Shown: positions 1-5,845 of the stretch, piece by piece
Position numbering within the stretch: position 1 is the first letter of the stretch
Layout: each line of letters starts with the position of its first letter
From: Dysgonamonadaceae bacterium
GTDB taxonomy: Bacteria > Bacteroidota > Bacteroidia > Bacteroidales > Azobacteroidaceae
Reading direction: 5' to 3'
DNA: 5,845 nucleotides
NCBI GenBank assembly: GCA_031287395.1
Contig: JAITTA010000262.1
Span: forward strand, 1 to 5,845
Notes under the pieces: generated by a model
Database searches by the model: none
The model's input: the letters and a program-made list of their open reading frames with translations, nothing else
Told to the model about the DNA's origin: nothing
Position numbers and translations under genes: made by a program

Positions 1-1289
1 CGGTATCTGAGGTTATCAAATAATCGCTCAATCAACCTCCTGTCCTTGACGATAATATCGGCCGTACCTCCGAGTTCGTATCTGAAATCCAGCAGTTCGC
101 CGTAGTTGGTGGTCAATCCGAGTGGTAAATCGACCAGGATCAGGTAAGTGTCGATGGAACCTTGCTGAAGTTGTTCCTGTCGAGTTACCAAAGATATCGA
201 AGCGACTTCTCCTTCAATACTCCCATACTCCATATACGGGTAATTATCTAACTTGATATTTACTTTACAACCGGGTTTGACTTTTCCGGCACCTCCTGCA
301 GGCAAGAAAACCTGACCGATTGCATTGGTATTCCTGGGGATCAGGCTGAAGACTTCCTCTCCAGCCTGGACAAACTGGTCATTCGTCCAGAATTTCAGGA
401 ACTCGATCCGACCGTCGAATGGAGCCTTGAAAACGTATTTCTGCTCCCAGAGTTTGATATTGTCTACCAAATCGTGATAAGAAGACAGCAAATCCAGATG
501 CATCCGGTTTTCCTCCTCCCACTGTTCGATTTTAAGCTGTTTCAACTTGTTTTCTAAACCGGTAACCTGAATCGCGATGGAAGAGAGTTCCCTTTGCAAG
601 TTCTGGTACCCCTGTTTGACGGACAGGTATTCATTCTTCACCTGGTCGAGTTGCTGTTCATGGATAATCGCCTTTTGATTCAGTAAAGCATCCTTTTCCA
701 GCCACTTAGCAGCAATTTCCATTTTTCCCCTCACTGTTTCCAGGGTTTCCAGGGTCTGTTCCCGAAGCAGCTTCTGACCGGCAATATCTTCTTTCAGGCT
801 TTTCTCCTGCCGGTCGTAGATATTGTTTTCCCTGTAGTTGCAAAGAATCGTCAACGAAGAAAGGAATGCATAGTATTTCAGATTGAGTTCGCCCAGGGAA
901 ACTTTTTTCGGGAAAGAATCCCTGTAACAGCGAAAAGAATCGTTATTTGGATTGAATCTAAATAACAGTTCGGATATCCGCCGCATGTCTTCCGTATCGG
1001 CGGGATTTTGGATAAAAGCGATGTATTCTCCTTCCCTGACCTGGCCTCCTGCCGGATGACCCGACAAGCGGAGTTTTCCGGAGGTATTGGCAATTAATTT
1101 GACAGGGGATTGTGAAGAATTGATTTTTATCTGTCCGGTAACCGTATCCGGATATTTGATAATCCATCCGAAAAATAATAACAGGACAGCAAAAACGACG
1201 ACGGCCATAGCGACCCGGCGACCAAAGGTCGTCGGCATCCGGTCTATGATATCGCTGATTTCCTCGCTACGCTTACGATTCTGTTTCAT
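1..1289 (-). CDS. HlyD-family membrane-fusion (periplasmic adaptor) protein, partial at window edge
   Basis: Adaptor subunit that would link the inner-membrane ABC exporter to an outer-membrane channel in type I-like export. The ATG at 1287-1289 opens an uninterrupted frame of 429 codons running off the left edge. In order: a short cytoplasmic N terminus (MKQNRKRSEEIS...), one transmembrane helix (about residues 26-44), a first lipoyl-like half ending near residue 94, a long Glu/Lys/Gln/Leu-rich coiled coil (about 152-285), the second lipoyl half with KAPFDGRIEF at 288-297, and a C-terminal beta-barrel region. The last visible residues, RLIERLFDNLRY, resemble the end of family members, so only a few residues should be missing. 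The start lies 17 bp inside the end of the ABC gene, which suggests coupled translation. No frameshift or stop is seen, unlike the transporter upstream. The family call is secure; the substrate is inferred from the neighbouring leader peptide gene. Confidence 0.93.
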   Translation of the reverse strand, partial: MKQNRKRSEEISDIIDRMPTTFGRRVAMAVVVFAVLLLFFGWIIKYPDTVTGQIKINSSQSPVKLIANTSGKLRLSGHPAGGQVREGEYIAFIQNPADTEDMRRISELLFRFNPNNDSFRCYRDSFPKKVSLGELNLKYYAFLSSLTILCNYRENNIYDRQEKSLKEDIAGQKLLREQTLETLETVRGKMEIAAKWLEKDALLNQKAIIHEQQLDQVKNEYLSVKQGYQNLQRELSSIAIQVTGLENKLKQLKIEQWEEENRMHLDLLSSYHDLVDNIKLWEQKYVFKAPFDGRIEFLKFWTNDQFVQAGEEVFSLIPRNTNAIGQVFLPAGGAGKVKPGCKVNIKLDNYPYMEYGSIEGEVASISLVTRQEQLQQGSIDTYLILVDLPLGLTTNYGELLDFRYELGGTADIIVKDRRLIERLFDNLRY

Positions 1290-2934
1290 ACTGGCTTTGT
1301 ATCAATTCGTAATAATGTTTCCGGTTTTCCATTAATGTTCGGTGATTTCCGGTTTCGGCAATCATTCCGGCTTTCAACACGATGATCTGATCGGCTTTCC
1401 GGATGGTGCTCAACCGGTGAGCGACCACGATAACCGTCCGGTTCTCAAAGACATTGTTCAAAGCCTTCACTATTTTCTGCTCGTTGAGCGTATCCAACGA
1501 ATTGGTGGCTTCGTCCAGGAACAAATAATCCGGATTTTTATACAGCGCCCGCGCTATGAGCAATCGCTGTCGCTGTCCGCCGCTTAAGCCCCGCCCCATT
1601 TCCCCGATCATGGTCTGGTATCCCTGGGGCATGGCCTCGATTTCCTTTGCGATATTGGCGACTTCTACCGCCTGTTGCAAGGCCTGATAATCGACATTTT
1701 CTTCGTTCAATACGATATTGTTTTGTATCGTGTCGTTGAACAGCTTTCCGTCCTGCATCACACAGCCGCATTTTGCCCGCCATTCCCGCAATCCGATGTT
1801 GTTGATATTCATACTTCCGATGCAGATTTCCCCGAAAGACGGCAGGTACAGCCGGAGCAACAGTTTCAATAAAGTGGGCTTCCCGCATCCGCTATCTCCA
1901 ACTATCGCCGTCACTTTGCCTTCGGGAATCATCAAATACAGGTTTTTCAAGACCAAAGGCGCATGCGGTGAATATTGGAACGACAGGTTTTTTACCACCA
2001 GACTTTTATTTCCCGGAAGTGCTATATTGTTGGAGATAACGGATGAAGTATCATCTTCATCTTTTAACTGGTGGATTTCATTGATACGCATGAAGCTGAT
2101 TTTGGCATATTGGGCCGACTGGATAAACCCCACAAGTTGAGCAACCGGACCGTTGAGCATCCCGGTGATGAACTGAGTGGAAATCATCACTCCGAAGGTA
2201 ATTTCCCCGTTGATGACTGCAATAGCGCAGAAAAAGGTCACTCCCAGGTTGGTCATGCTGTTGATGAACTGGGCGCCCAGGGCTTGGGCATTGTTTACTT
2301 TGAGCACCTTGAGGCTCAACCGGTAGATCCTGGCCTGGATACCCTCCCATTTCCAACGCTTGATGTCCTCGTAATTATTGATCTTGATTTCCTGCACATT
2401 CCCTACAGTCTCGACCCAGAAACTCTGGTTTTTGGAATTCAGCTCGAAATATTCCCAGTCCAATTTCTTGCGGACACGCAGGAAAGTGAAAATCCAGATC
2501 ACGTACAGGGAACTGCCGGCTACAAAAATATAGAAAATCCCGGGATTGTAAATCAACAGAATCACGCTGAATACCAGGAACGTAATGGAAGAGAAGACCA
2601 TGCCCAGGGAATTGTTCATCACAAAACTGCGGATCCGCTCATGATCCTGCGCCCGCTGAAGAATATCGCCGATGAGTTTGTTTTCAAAAAAAGTTGCCGG
2701 CAGTTTCATCAGTTTGATCAGGTAATCGGAAATCAAGGAAATATTGACCCTGGTAGAAACATGCAATAAGACCCAGTCGCGCAGGACATTCGACAGCGTA
2801 ATACTCAACAGCAGCACAATATTCCCGGTCAGCATAAAATGGATAAACGAGATATCGCGTGTATAGATGCCGATATCGATCACCGATTTGGAGATAAAAG
2901 GCAATAAGGCTTGCAAGCCGATTGCCATGAGCAT
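1273..2934 (-). CDS. ABC exporter membrane and ATPase part, frame-separated from C39; Walker A Thr to Pro
   Basis: A 553-codon frame with type I ABC exporter architecture: hydrophobic membrane segments over about residues 1-290, then a nucleotide-binding domain (about 310-553). TM1 (MLMAIGLQALLPFISKSVID) is in frame from the first Met, but the usual basic linker before it is missing. ATPase motifs: Walker A GDSGCGKPT at 346-354, Q-loop VMQDGKLFND, signature LSGGQRQR from 450, Walker B FLDEAT with Asp474-Glu475, and H-loop His506. Every motif except Walker A is canonical. There the Ser/Thr that coordinates Mg2+ is Pro353 (codon CCC, one base from ACC), which should greatly impair ATP hydrolysis. 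The frame overlaps the C39 fragment by 55 bp and the hlyD start by 17 bp. The Met at 2934 is simply the first in frame; whether translation starts there is unknown. Confidence 0.87.
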   Translation of the reverse strand: MLMAIGLQALLPFISKSVIDIGIYTRDISFIHFMLTGNIVLLLSITLSNVLRDWVLLHVSTRVNISLISDYLIKLMKLPATFFENKLIGDILQRAQDHERIRSFVMNNSLGMVFSSITFLVFSVILLIYNPGIFYIFVAGSSLYVIWIFTFLRVRKKLDWEYFELNSKNQSFWVETVGNVQEIKINNYEDIKRWKWEGIQARIYRLSLKVLKVNNAQALGAQFINSMTNLGVTFFCAIAVINGEITFGVMISTQFITGMLNGPVAQLVGFIQSAQYAKISFMRINEIHQLKDEDDTSSVISNNIALPGNKSLVVKNLSFQYSPHAPLVLKNLYLMIPEGKVTAIVGDSGCGKPTLLKLLLRLYLPSFGEICIGSMNINNIGLREWRAKCGCVMQDGKLFNDTIQNNIVLNEENVDYQALQQAVEVANIAKEIEAMPQGYQTMIGEMGRGLSGGQRQRLLIARALYKNPDYLFLDEATNSLDTLNEQKIVKALNNVFENRTVIVVAHRLSTIRKADQIIVLKAGMIAETGNHRTLMENRKHYYELIQSQYETES

Positions 2935-3389
2935 GACCGGAAAGAGGATAAAATTTGCTTGAAATTGGCCATGGGTTCGAGTGCCATTAACACCCCACAG
3001 TGATCTTCTTTTTTATACCATCCGGTTTGAAATTCATCAAAGGAATAGGACAATAATCCTTTAGCAAGGTATGAAACATATACTTTATAATTACTCACTT
3101 TATAAACAACAATGAAATGGTCGTTTTTCCAGTGTATAATGCAGGGCAATAATACCCTGAACCTTAAATCATCGAGAGTGGCTTTGACGGAAAGGCTTCG
3201 CAACCCGACTTTTTCGGCCGCATAGCTGATGTCGAGAAAGGATACACCCTCTCTTGTAATCCCGCATAAATCCCGTAAATATTGTAAAGAATAATATTTT
3301 CCATAGTATTTGGTTATGATTTTCAGGCATGCCGGACCACAGTCCTTAGCATCCATTTGGTATTCGTGATGAAATATGTTATAAAACAT
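2880..3389 (-). CDS. C39 peptidase fragment of the exporter, catalytic Asp replaced
   Basis: A 169-codon frame from the ATG at 3387-3389 to a stop at 2880. Residues 1-139 are a bacteriocin-processing C39 peptidase domain. The oxyanion Gln11 and nucleophile Cys17 (QMDAKDCGPACL) are present, and so is His91 (HWKNDHFIVV). Where the family normally has Asp-Pro-Ala-x-Gly, this protein reads Tyr107-Leu108-Ala-Lys-Gly, so the third catalytic residue is missing. After Leu-Glu-Pro at 137-139 the last 30 residues (Ser- and Cys-rich, ending PYCLLSPNR) look like out-of-frame translation of the transporter region. If expressed, it would be a free cytoplasmic C39-like domain, perhaps able to bind a leader but probably weak or dead as a protease. 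The gene starts just downstream of a good minus-strand promoter candidate. The fold call is firm; inactivity is inferred from the motif. Confidence 0.85.
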   Translation of the reverse strand: MFYNIFHHEYQMDAKDCGPACLKIITKYYGKYYSLQYLRDLCGITREGVSFLDISYAAEKVGLRSLSVKATLDDLRFRVLLPCIIHWKNDHFIVVYKVSNYKVYVSYLAKGLLSYSFDEFQTGWYKKEDHCGVLMALEPMANFKQILSSFRSCSWQSACKPYCLLSPNR

Positions 3390-3409
3390 GAAAAATAGTT
3401 ATTAAATTA

Positions 3410-3441
3410 GTTGCAAAAATCGTTTTTATTTTTTTGATTTG
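3410..3441 (+). promoter_or_regulatory. Candidate promoter for the cargo/Ere-like arm (weak)
   Basis: On the plus strand, GTTG (3410-3413) and TTGATTTG (3434-3441) are 20 bp apart. The -7 box differs from TAnnTTTG at one fixed position and the -33 box from TTTG at one. An alternative is TTTG at 3433-3436 with CATTTTTT at 3457-3464, which has a perfect -33 but a poorer -7. The leader before the ATG at 3486 would be about 20-40 nt. The region is so T-rich that chance matches are likely. Confidence 0.3.
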
Positions 3442-3453
3442 CAAACGTTTTTA
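3411..3453. repeat. Imperfect direct repeat in the divergent promoter region
   Basis: TTGCAAA followed by CGTTTTTA occurs twice: at 3411-3428 with a 3-bp insert (AAT) between the halves, and at 3439-3453 with none. The first copy covers the minus-strand -7 box. The second covers the minus-strand -33 box and adjoins the plus-strand -7 candidate. It could be a paired regulator site controlling both arms, or a promoter duplication; no regulator gene lies in the window. Confidence 0.45.
3414..3445 (-). promoter_or_regulatory. Candidate Bacteroides-type promoter for the exporter/hlyD arm
   Basis: Read on the minus strand, TTTG (plus coordinates 3442-3445) is followed after exactly 20 bp by GATTTTTG (3414-3421). 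That second box matches the Bacteroidales -7 consensus TAnnTTTG at every fixed position but the first. The expected start of transcription lies near 3405, giving a leader of under 20 nt before the ATG at 3389. Box spacing and match are seen in the sequence; activity is inferred. Confidence 0.55.
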
Positions 3454-3485
3454 GAACATTTTTTTAATCATTTAATTTTACAGGT

Positions 3486-3614
3486 ATGAAAACGCTAAAG
3501 AAATCGAGCATTGATGGAGTGGAAAAGAAAAAATTAGGAAAGATCACTTTGAAGTCTATGGAAGGAGAATTAAAAATGTTAACTGAATTTGAGAATCGTG
3601 CTACTACCGGTGGC
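3486..3614 (+). other. Double-glycine export leader (codons 1-43)
   Basis: The last twelve leader residues, LTEFENRATTGG, match the classical LSxxELxxIxGG pattern at -12 (Leu), -11 (Thr for Ser), -8 (Glu), and -2/-1 (Gly-Gly). The hydrophobic residues expected at -7 and -4 are Asn and Thr instead. At 43 residues the leader is long. Residues 14-24 (KKKLGKITLKS) resemble the start of many Bacteroidales leaders, as if a short basic extension had been added in front. Predicted cleavage lies after codon 43, at 3614/3615. Confidence 0.72.
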
Positions 3615-4001
3615 GACGGATCCGGAGATTGTGTGTTTCAAGTTATTGCTTATATGACGGGAAAATCTGTACAAGAAGTACAAATGACTTTCGCAAGTTA
3701 TTATAATCAGACATATTTGGGGGGGAAGGCAACGGACGAGGATGCTTTTTGGCTTGTTGGACAGTCTGGAGTGGCATCGGGGAACGACATGTCATGGTTG
3801 ATGAGTCAATACAATGTAGATTACTATGCTTCTGGTTCTGACGGAATTTATGTTACTTCCGACGGTACCAACGGGCATGCCACTTATGCCTCGGACCTGG
3901 GGAATGGAACTTATATTTATGATGCCCAAGCCGGAGGTGGGGGTATATACAACCCTTTCACCAATACATATAGTGACCCAGGTGATGGACCTTGGTGGTA
4001 A
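3486..4001 (+). CDS. Double-Gly-leader exported protein with a small papain/C39-like peptidase fold (putative)
   Basis: A 171-residue protein whose first 43 residues look like an export leader ending in Gly42-Gly43. The 128-residue mature part is far larger than a usual class II bacteriocin and has one Cys. It reads DGSGDCVFQVIAYMTG, then GHATY with His131, then YDAQAG with Asp146, the Cys/His/Asp order of papain-fold peptidases. The His-to-Asp spacing (15) is nearly that of the adjacent C39 domain (16). The tail is Gly-, Asn-, Pro- and Trp-rich, ending GDGPWW. No Gln precedes the Cys in the mature part, so the usual oxyanion Gln is absent. The ATG at 3486 is chosen because it follows the AT-rich promoter region; Met25 and Met31 are less likely starts. 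The role, whether toxin, signal or processing enzyme, is not known. Leader recognition is firm; the fold is inferred from motif order. Confidence 0.82.
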   Translation: MKTLKKSSIDGVEKKKLGKITLKSMEGELKMLTEFENRATTGGDGSGDCVFQVIAYMTGKSVQEVQMTFASYYNQTYLGGKATDEDAFWLVGQSGVASGNDMSWLMSQYNVDYYASGSDGIYVTSDGTNGHATYASDLGNGTYIYDAQAGGGGIYNPFTNTYSDPGDGPWW

Positions 4002-4025
4002 CCGTAAAATGTAACAGATAAATTT

Positions 4026-5845
4026 ATGAATTCTAAAAGAAAGTTTTATTTTTTAAAACCTGAAAGGACCGTATTCTCCATTTTTTTTGGTTCCTTTTTG
4101 CTGTCGCTGATTCCTGCCGGCCTTTTTTCTCAAACAATTGCACAACACCTCAGTTTCGAAATGGTGAATAATTGTAGCTGGGACTGGAAAGTCACCGGAC
4201 TCAACGCTCGTTTTTTGCCGGACTCTTTAGTCCTGTGCGATAATCGGCCCTCTTTGAGAATCACATTTGATAAGACTATTGCACACAGGAAGGATCAAAT
4301 CTTTATCCGTGGGAAAAGATATGATTCAAATGATGATTCACGGAGACTGTCCGTATCAAGGGAAGACAGTCTCAAACAGTTTCGTGAAGTAGACACATTG
4401 CAGTTTATTCTCAGTAAAAATATCCTCCTTCCGTTTTACAGAAAAGGACAAAAATGTAGGATTTCCATCAAATCCATGACAAAAAATGTCCGGGACCTGA
4501 AATTGCAAGTTGCAAAGATTGGCCGGGATGAAAATTTTATCGACATCGATACCGTATTTATTGAGAACGAAACCGGACAATGGAAAGAGCATGAACTTGC
4601 TTTCACATTGTCGGACGAAAAGGCGCTGGAAATAGGGATCTCTTATGCAGGAACGGGAGATTCCTGCCGGCAAATCAACATGGGAAATCCTGTTTTATAC
4701 ATAGACAACAAGGATGTAGGCCATTTGGACATTCGTTTGAAACAATATTTTGGTAATGTAGACACTTCTCTGGAACCTAAATATGCTGTTTTACTGCCCA
4801 ATACCGACGATCAAGACTTTCTCTCCGGTATTGAGGGAATCGACAATAAATCAATCATCGGATTGGGTGAAAGCATGTACAACTCGGACGCCATATTGCA
4901 GGCAAAATACCGGTTTACAAAAAATGCCATTCTGCATCACAATTGCAAACTGGCGTTGATGGAATACCCCATCGATCTGTCGCTTGCCCTCGAATTGTAT
5001 GTACTGGGATTGGTAGATGAAAGTTACGGAGAGGAAGTCAAGAAAGATTTACGGGGAGTTTTCGGAGATTATCTTGCCACATTCGAGTTTGTCCGGTGGC
5101 TGAGGGATTACAATAGCCGAACCGGTGAAAAGGTGCACTTGTTGGGTATTGATAATCCGGTAGATTCAAAAACACTTATAAGTGATTTTATTTGCCAATT
5201 ATTGAACAAGCGCCGCATACATCCTTATTTTAAACTGGTTAACTCCGGTAATTTGGACGAATTGGCGGAACAATTGTCAATAAACGACACAATCAAAGGC
5301 AAAGTCGACGAATCAACCATTGGATTGTTCCAGGAAATCATGAAAAATTGCCTGTACGATAGCAAATATTATCAGGATGAAGTTTTTTTTGATGGTAAGA
5401 AGATGTTTTCAAGATTGTCTATCATCAAAAAGGCGATCCTTTCGGAAAAACAGAAAGTCGTTATCCTGGCTCACAGTCGACATTTGAACAAGATGCAGGA
5501 AATTCGGTCGCGATTATTTGCCCCCGGTATATATTGCTTAGGGAATTATTTGAATAACGAGTATCCGGACAGATACTGCGTTATCAGTTTTCAAACAGGA
5601 CAAGGTATGTATATTCGTGATTTGTGTAATGATCGGGACTTTAACCAAAAGGATACGTTACCTGATGCAATCGATGGAAGTTTTGAAAAAAGCGCTTTAA
5701 ATATGAATTTGGATTACTTTTTGTATCCATCTCCCCAACTGAATGAAAATATTCTATCACGAAGAATCGTTACGCAGGGATGGAATCAGAATCAATTTAA
5801 ATATGGATCGCTTAAAAGACAATTTGATGCATATGTTTTTATCAG
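4026..5845 (+). CDS. Secreted erythromycin-esterase-family protein with N-terminal beta-rich domain; active-site His missing; partial
   Basis: 606 complete codons are visible with no interruption. A signal sequence (hydrophobic about 15-35, likely cut after LFS at residue 35) is followed by a beta-rich, jelly-roll-like region (about 40-250), then an erythromycin esterase (Ere)-family domain from about 260. In that family the core begins Gly-Glu-x-x-His-Gly; here it is GLGESMYN, with Glu282 kept but Tyr285 in place of His. Other landmarks are kept: Glu313 (LALMEYP), FEFVRWLRDYN followed by LLGID, and the late LAHSRH with His483 and His486. The last residues, RQFDAYVFI, resemble the C terminus of the family, so roughly ten residues may be missing. 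It starts 24 bp after the cargo gene with no terminator between, so co-transcription is likely. Macrolide resistance is unlikely given the lost His and the secretion signal; its job here is unknown. Confidence 0.85.
   Translation, partial: MNSKRKFYFLKPERTVFSIFFGSFLLSLIPAGLFSQTIAQHLSFEMVNNCSWDWKVTGLNARFLPDSLVLCDNRPSLRITFDKTIAHRKDQIFIRGKRYDSNDDSRRLSVSREDSLKQFREVDTLQFILSKNILLPFYRKGQKCRISIKSMTKNVRDLKLQVAKIGRDENFIDIDTVFIENETGQWKEHELAFTLSDEKALEIGISYAGTGDSCRQINMGNPVLYIDNKDVGHLDIRLKQYFGNVDTSLEPKYAVLLPNTDDQDFLSGIEGIDNKSIIGLGESMYNSDAILQAKYRFTKNAILHHNCKLALMEYPIDLSLALELYVLGLVDESYGEEVKKDLRGVFGDYLATFEFVRWLRDYNSRTGEKVHLLGIDNPVDSKTLISDFICQLLNKRRIHPYFKLVNSGNLDELAEQLSINDTIKGKVDESTIGLFQEIMKNCLYDSKYYQDEVFFDGKKMFSRLSIIKKAILSEKQKVVILAHSRHLNKMQEIRSRLFAPGIYCLGNYLNNEYPDRYCVISFQTGQGMYIRDLCNDRDFNQKDTLPDAIDGSFEKSALNMNLDYFLYPSPQLNENILSRRIVTQGWNQNQFKYGSLKRQFDAYVFI

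Larger units (their letters stand above)
1273..3389 (-). pseudogene. Broken peptidase-containing ABC exporter (C39 + membrane domain + ATPase), frameshifted
   Basis: Taken as a whole this was one gene for a bacteriocin-type exporter that clips double-Gly leaders and pumps the cargo across the inner membrane. It is now split: residues 1 to about 140 are in one frame and everything from TM1 onward is in the -1 frame, with the change between about 2940 and 2972. From the Leu-Glu-Pro that ends C39 to the Leu-Pro-Phe in TM1 there are only about 23 codons, against roughly 45 expected from memory of Bacteroidales homologues, so a deletion of about 70 bp fits better than a single-base error. Two catalytic changes add to this: Asp-Pro to Tyr-Leu in C39, and Thr to Pro in Walker A. 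I favour a true pseudogene. A split two-protein system or recoding is possible but less likely. Confidence 0.75.

Noticed and set aside
1538..1888. A 116-codon minus-strand frame overlapping the ATPase domain
   Set aside because: It is an alternate frame of the ATPase region whose real frame carries the ABC motifs.
2071..2769. A 232-codon open frame on the plus strand opposite the ABC exporter
   Set aside because: It lies fully antisense to a well-supported membrane/ATPase coding region, has no recognisable domain, and has a composition expected of an opposite-strand shadow.
2940..2975. Programmed -1 frameshift joining C39 to the transporter
   Set aside because: The right direction is -1, but in the C39 frame the bases read CAA ATT TTA, which is not a good X XXY YYZ slippery site. 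The linker also seems shortened, which slipping cannot explain.
3443..3450. Short palindrome AAACGTTT in the control region
   Set aside because: It is only 8 bp in an AT-rich stretch and does not extend outward, so chance is a sufficient explanation.
4002..4025. Possible terminator between the cargo and Ere-like genes
   Set aside because: The 24-bp gap has no stem-loop or following T-run, so read-through is expected.
4356..4673. A 105-codon minus-strand frame inside the Ere-like gene
   Set aside because: It is antisense to an unbroken 606-codon coding frame and shows no promoter or domain of its own.

Overview
The window looks like a piece of a Bacteroidales-type (Bacteroidota) chromosome. 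Three things point there: AT-rich, Shine-Dalgarno-poor start regions, near matches to the Bacteroides promoter pattern (TTTG, about 20 bp, TAnnTTTG) in the divergent intergenic region, and protein families typical of gut Bacteroidales. It holds one small locus for a double-glycine-leader exported protein, in two divergent arms around a 96-bp AT-rich control region (3390-3485).

Left arm, minus strand (3389 down to 1): first a peptidase-containing ABC exporter gene (C39 peptidase, membrane and ATPase parts), then an HlyD-type membrane-fusion protein that overlaps it by 17 bp and runs off the window within a few residues of its end. The exporter gene is broken. The C39 part (2880-3389) and the membrane/ATPase part (1273-2934) are in different frames, and the linker between them seems about 20-25 residues too short, which suggests a small deletion. 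Two key residues are also altered: the expected catalytic Asp-Pro of C39 reads Tyr-Leu, and the Walker A Ser/Thr after the Lys reads Pro. HlyD looks intact.

Right arm, plus strand (3486 to 5845): first a 171-aa protein with a double-Gly leader (about 43 residues) and a 128-residue mature part. The mature part is not a typical small bacteriocin. It has a Cys...His...Asp order and spacing like a very small papain/C39-fold peptidase (Cys49, His131, Asp146). After 24 bp comes a secreted erythromycin-esterase-family protein with an N-terminal beta-rich domain, cut by the window edge near its C terminus. Its active-site His is replaced by Tyr, although other conserved positions remain.

Taken together, the locus reads as a peptidase-like cargo, an Ere-like partner of unknown role, and an export machine of which only HlyD appears functional. 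Either the export module is decaying, or the cargo relies on another exporter elsewhere in the genome. No RNA genes, mobile elements, CRISPR arrays or convincing terminators are visible.
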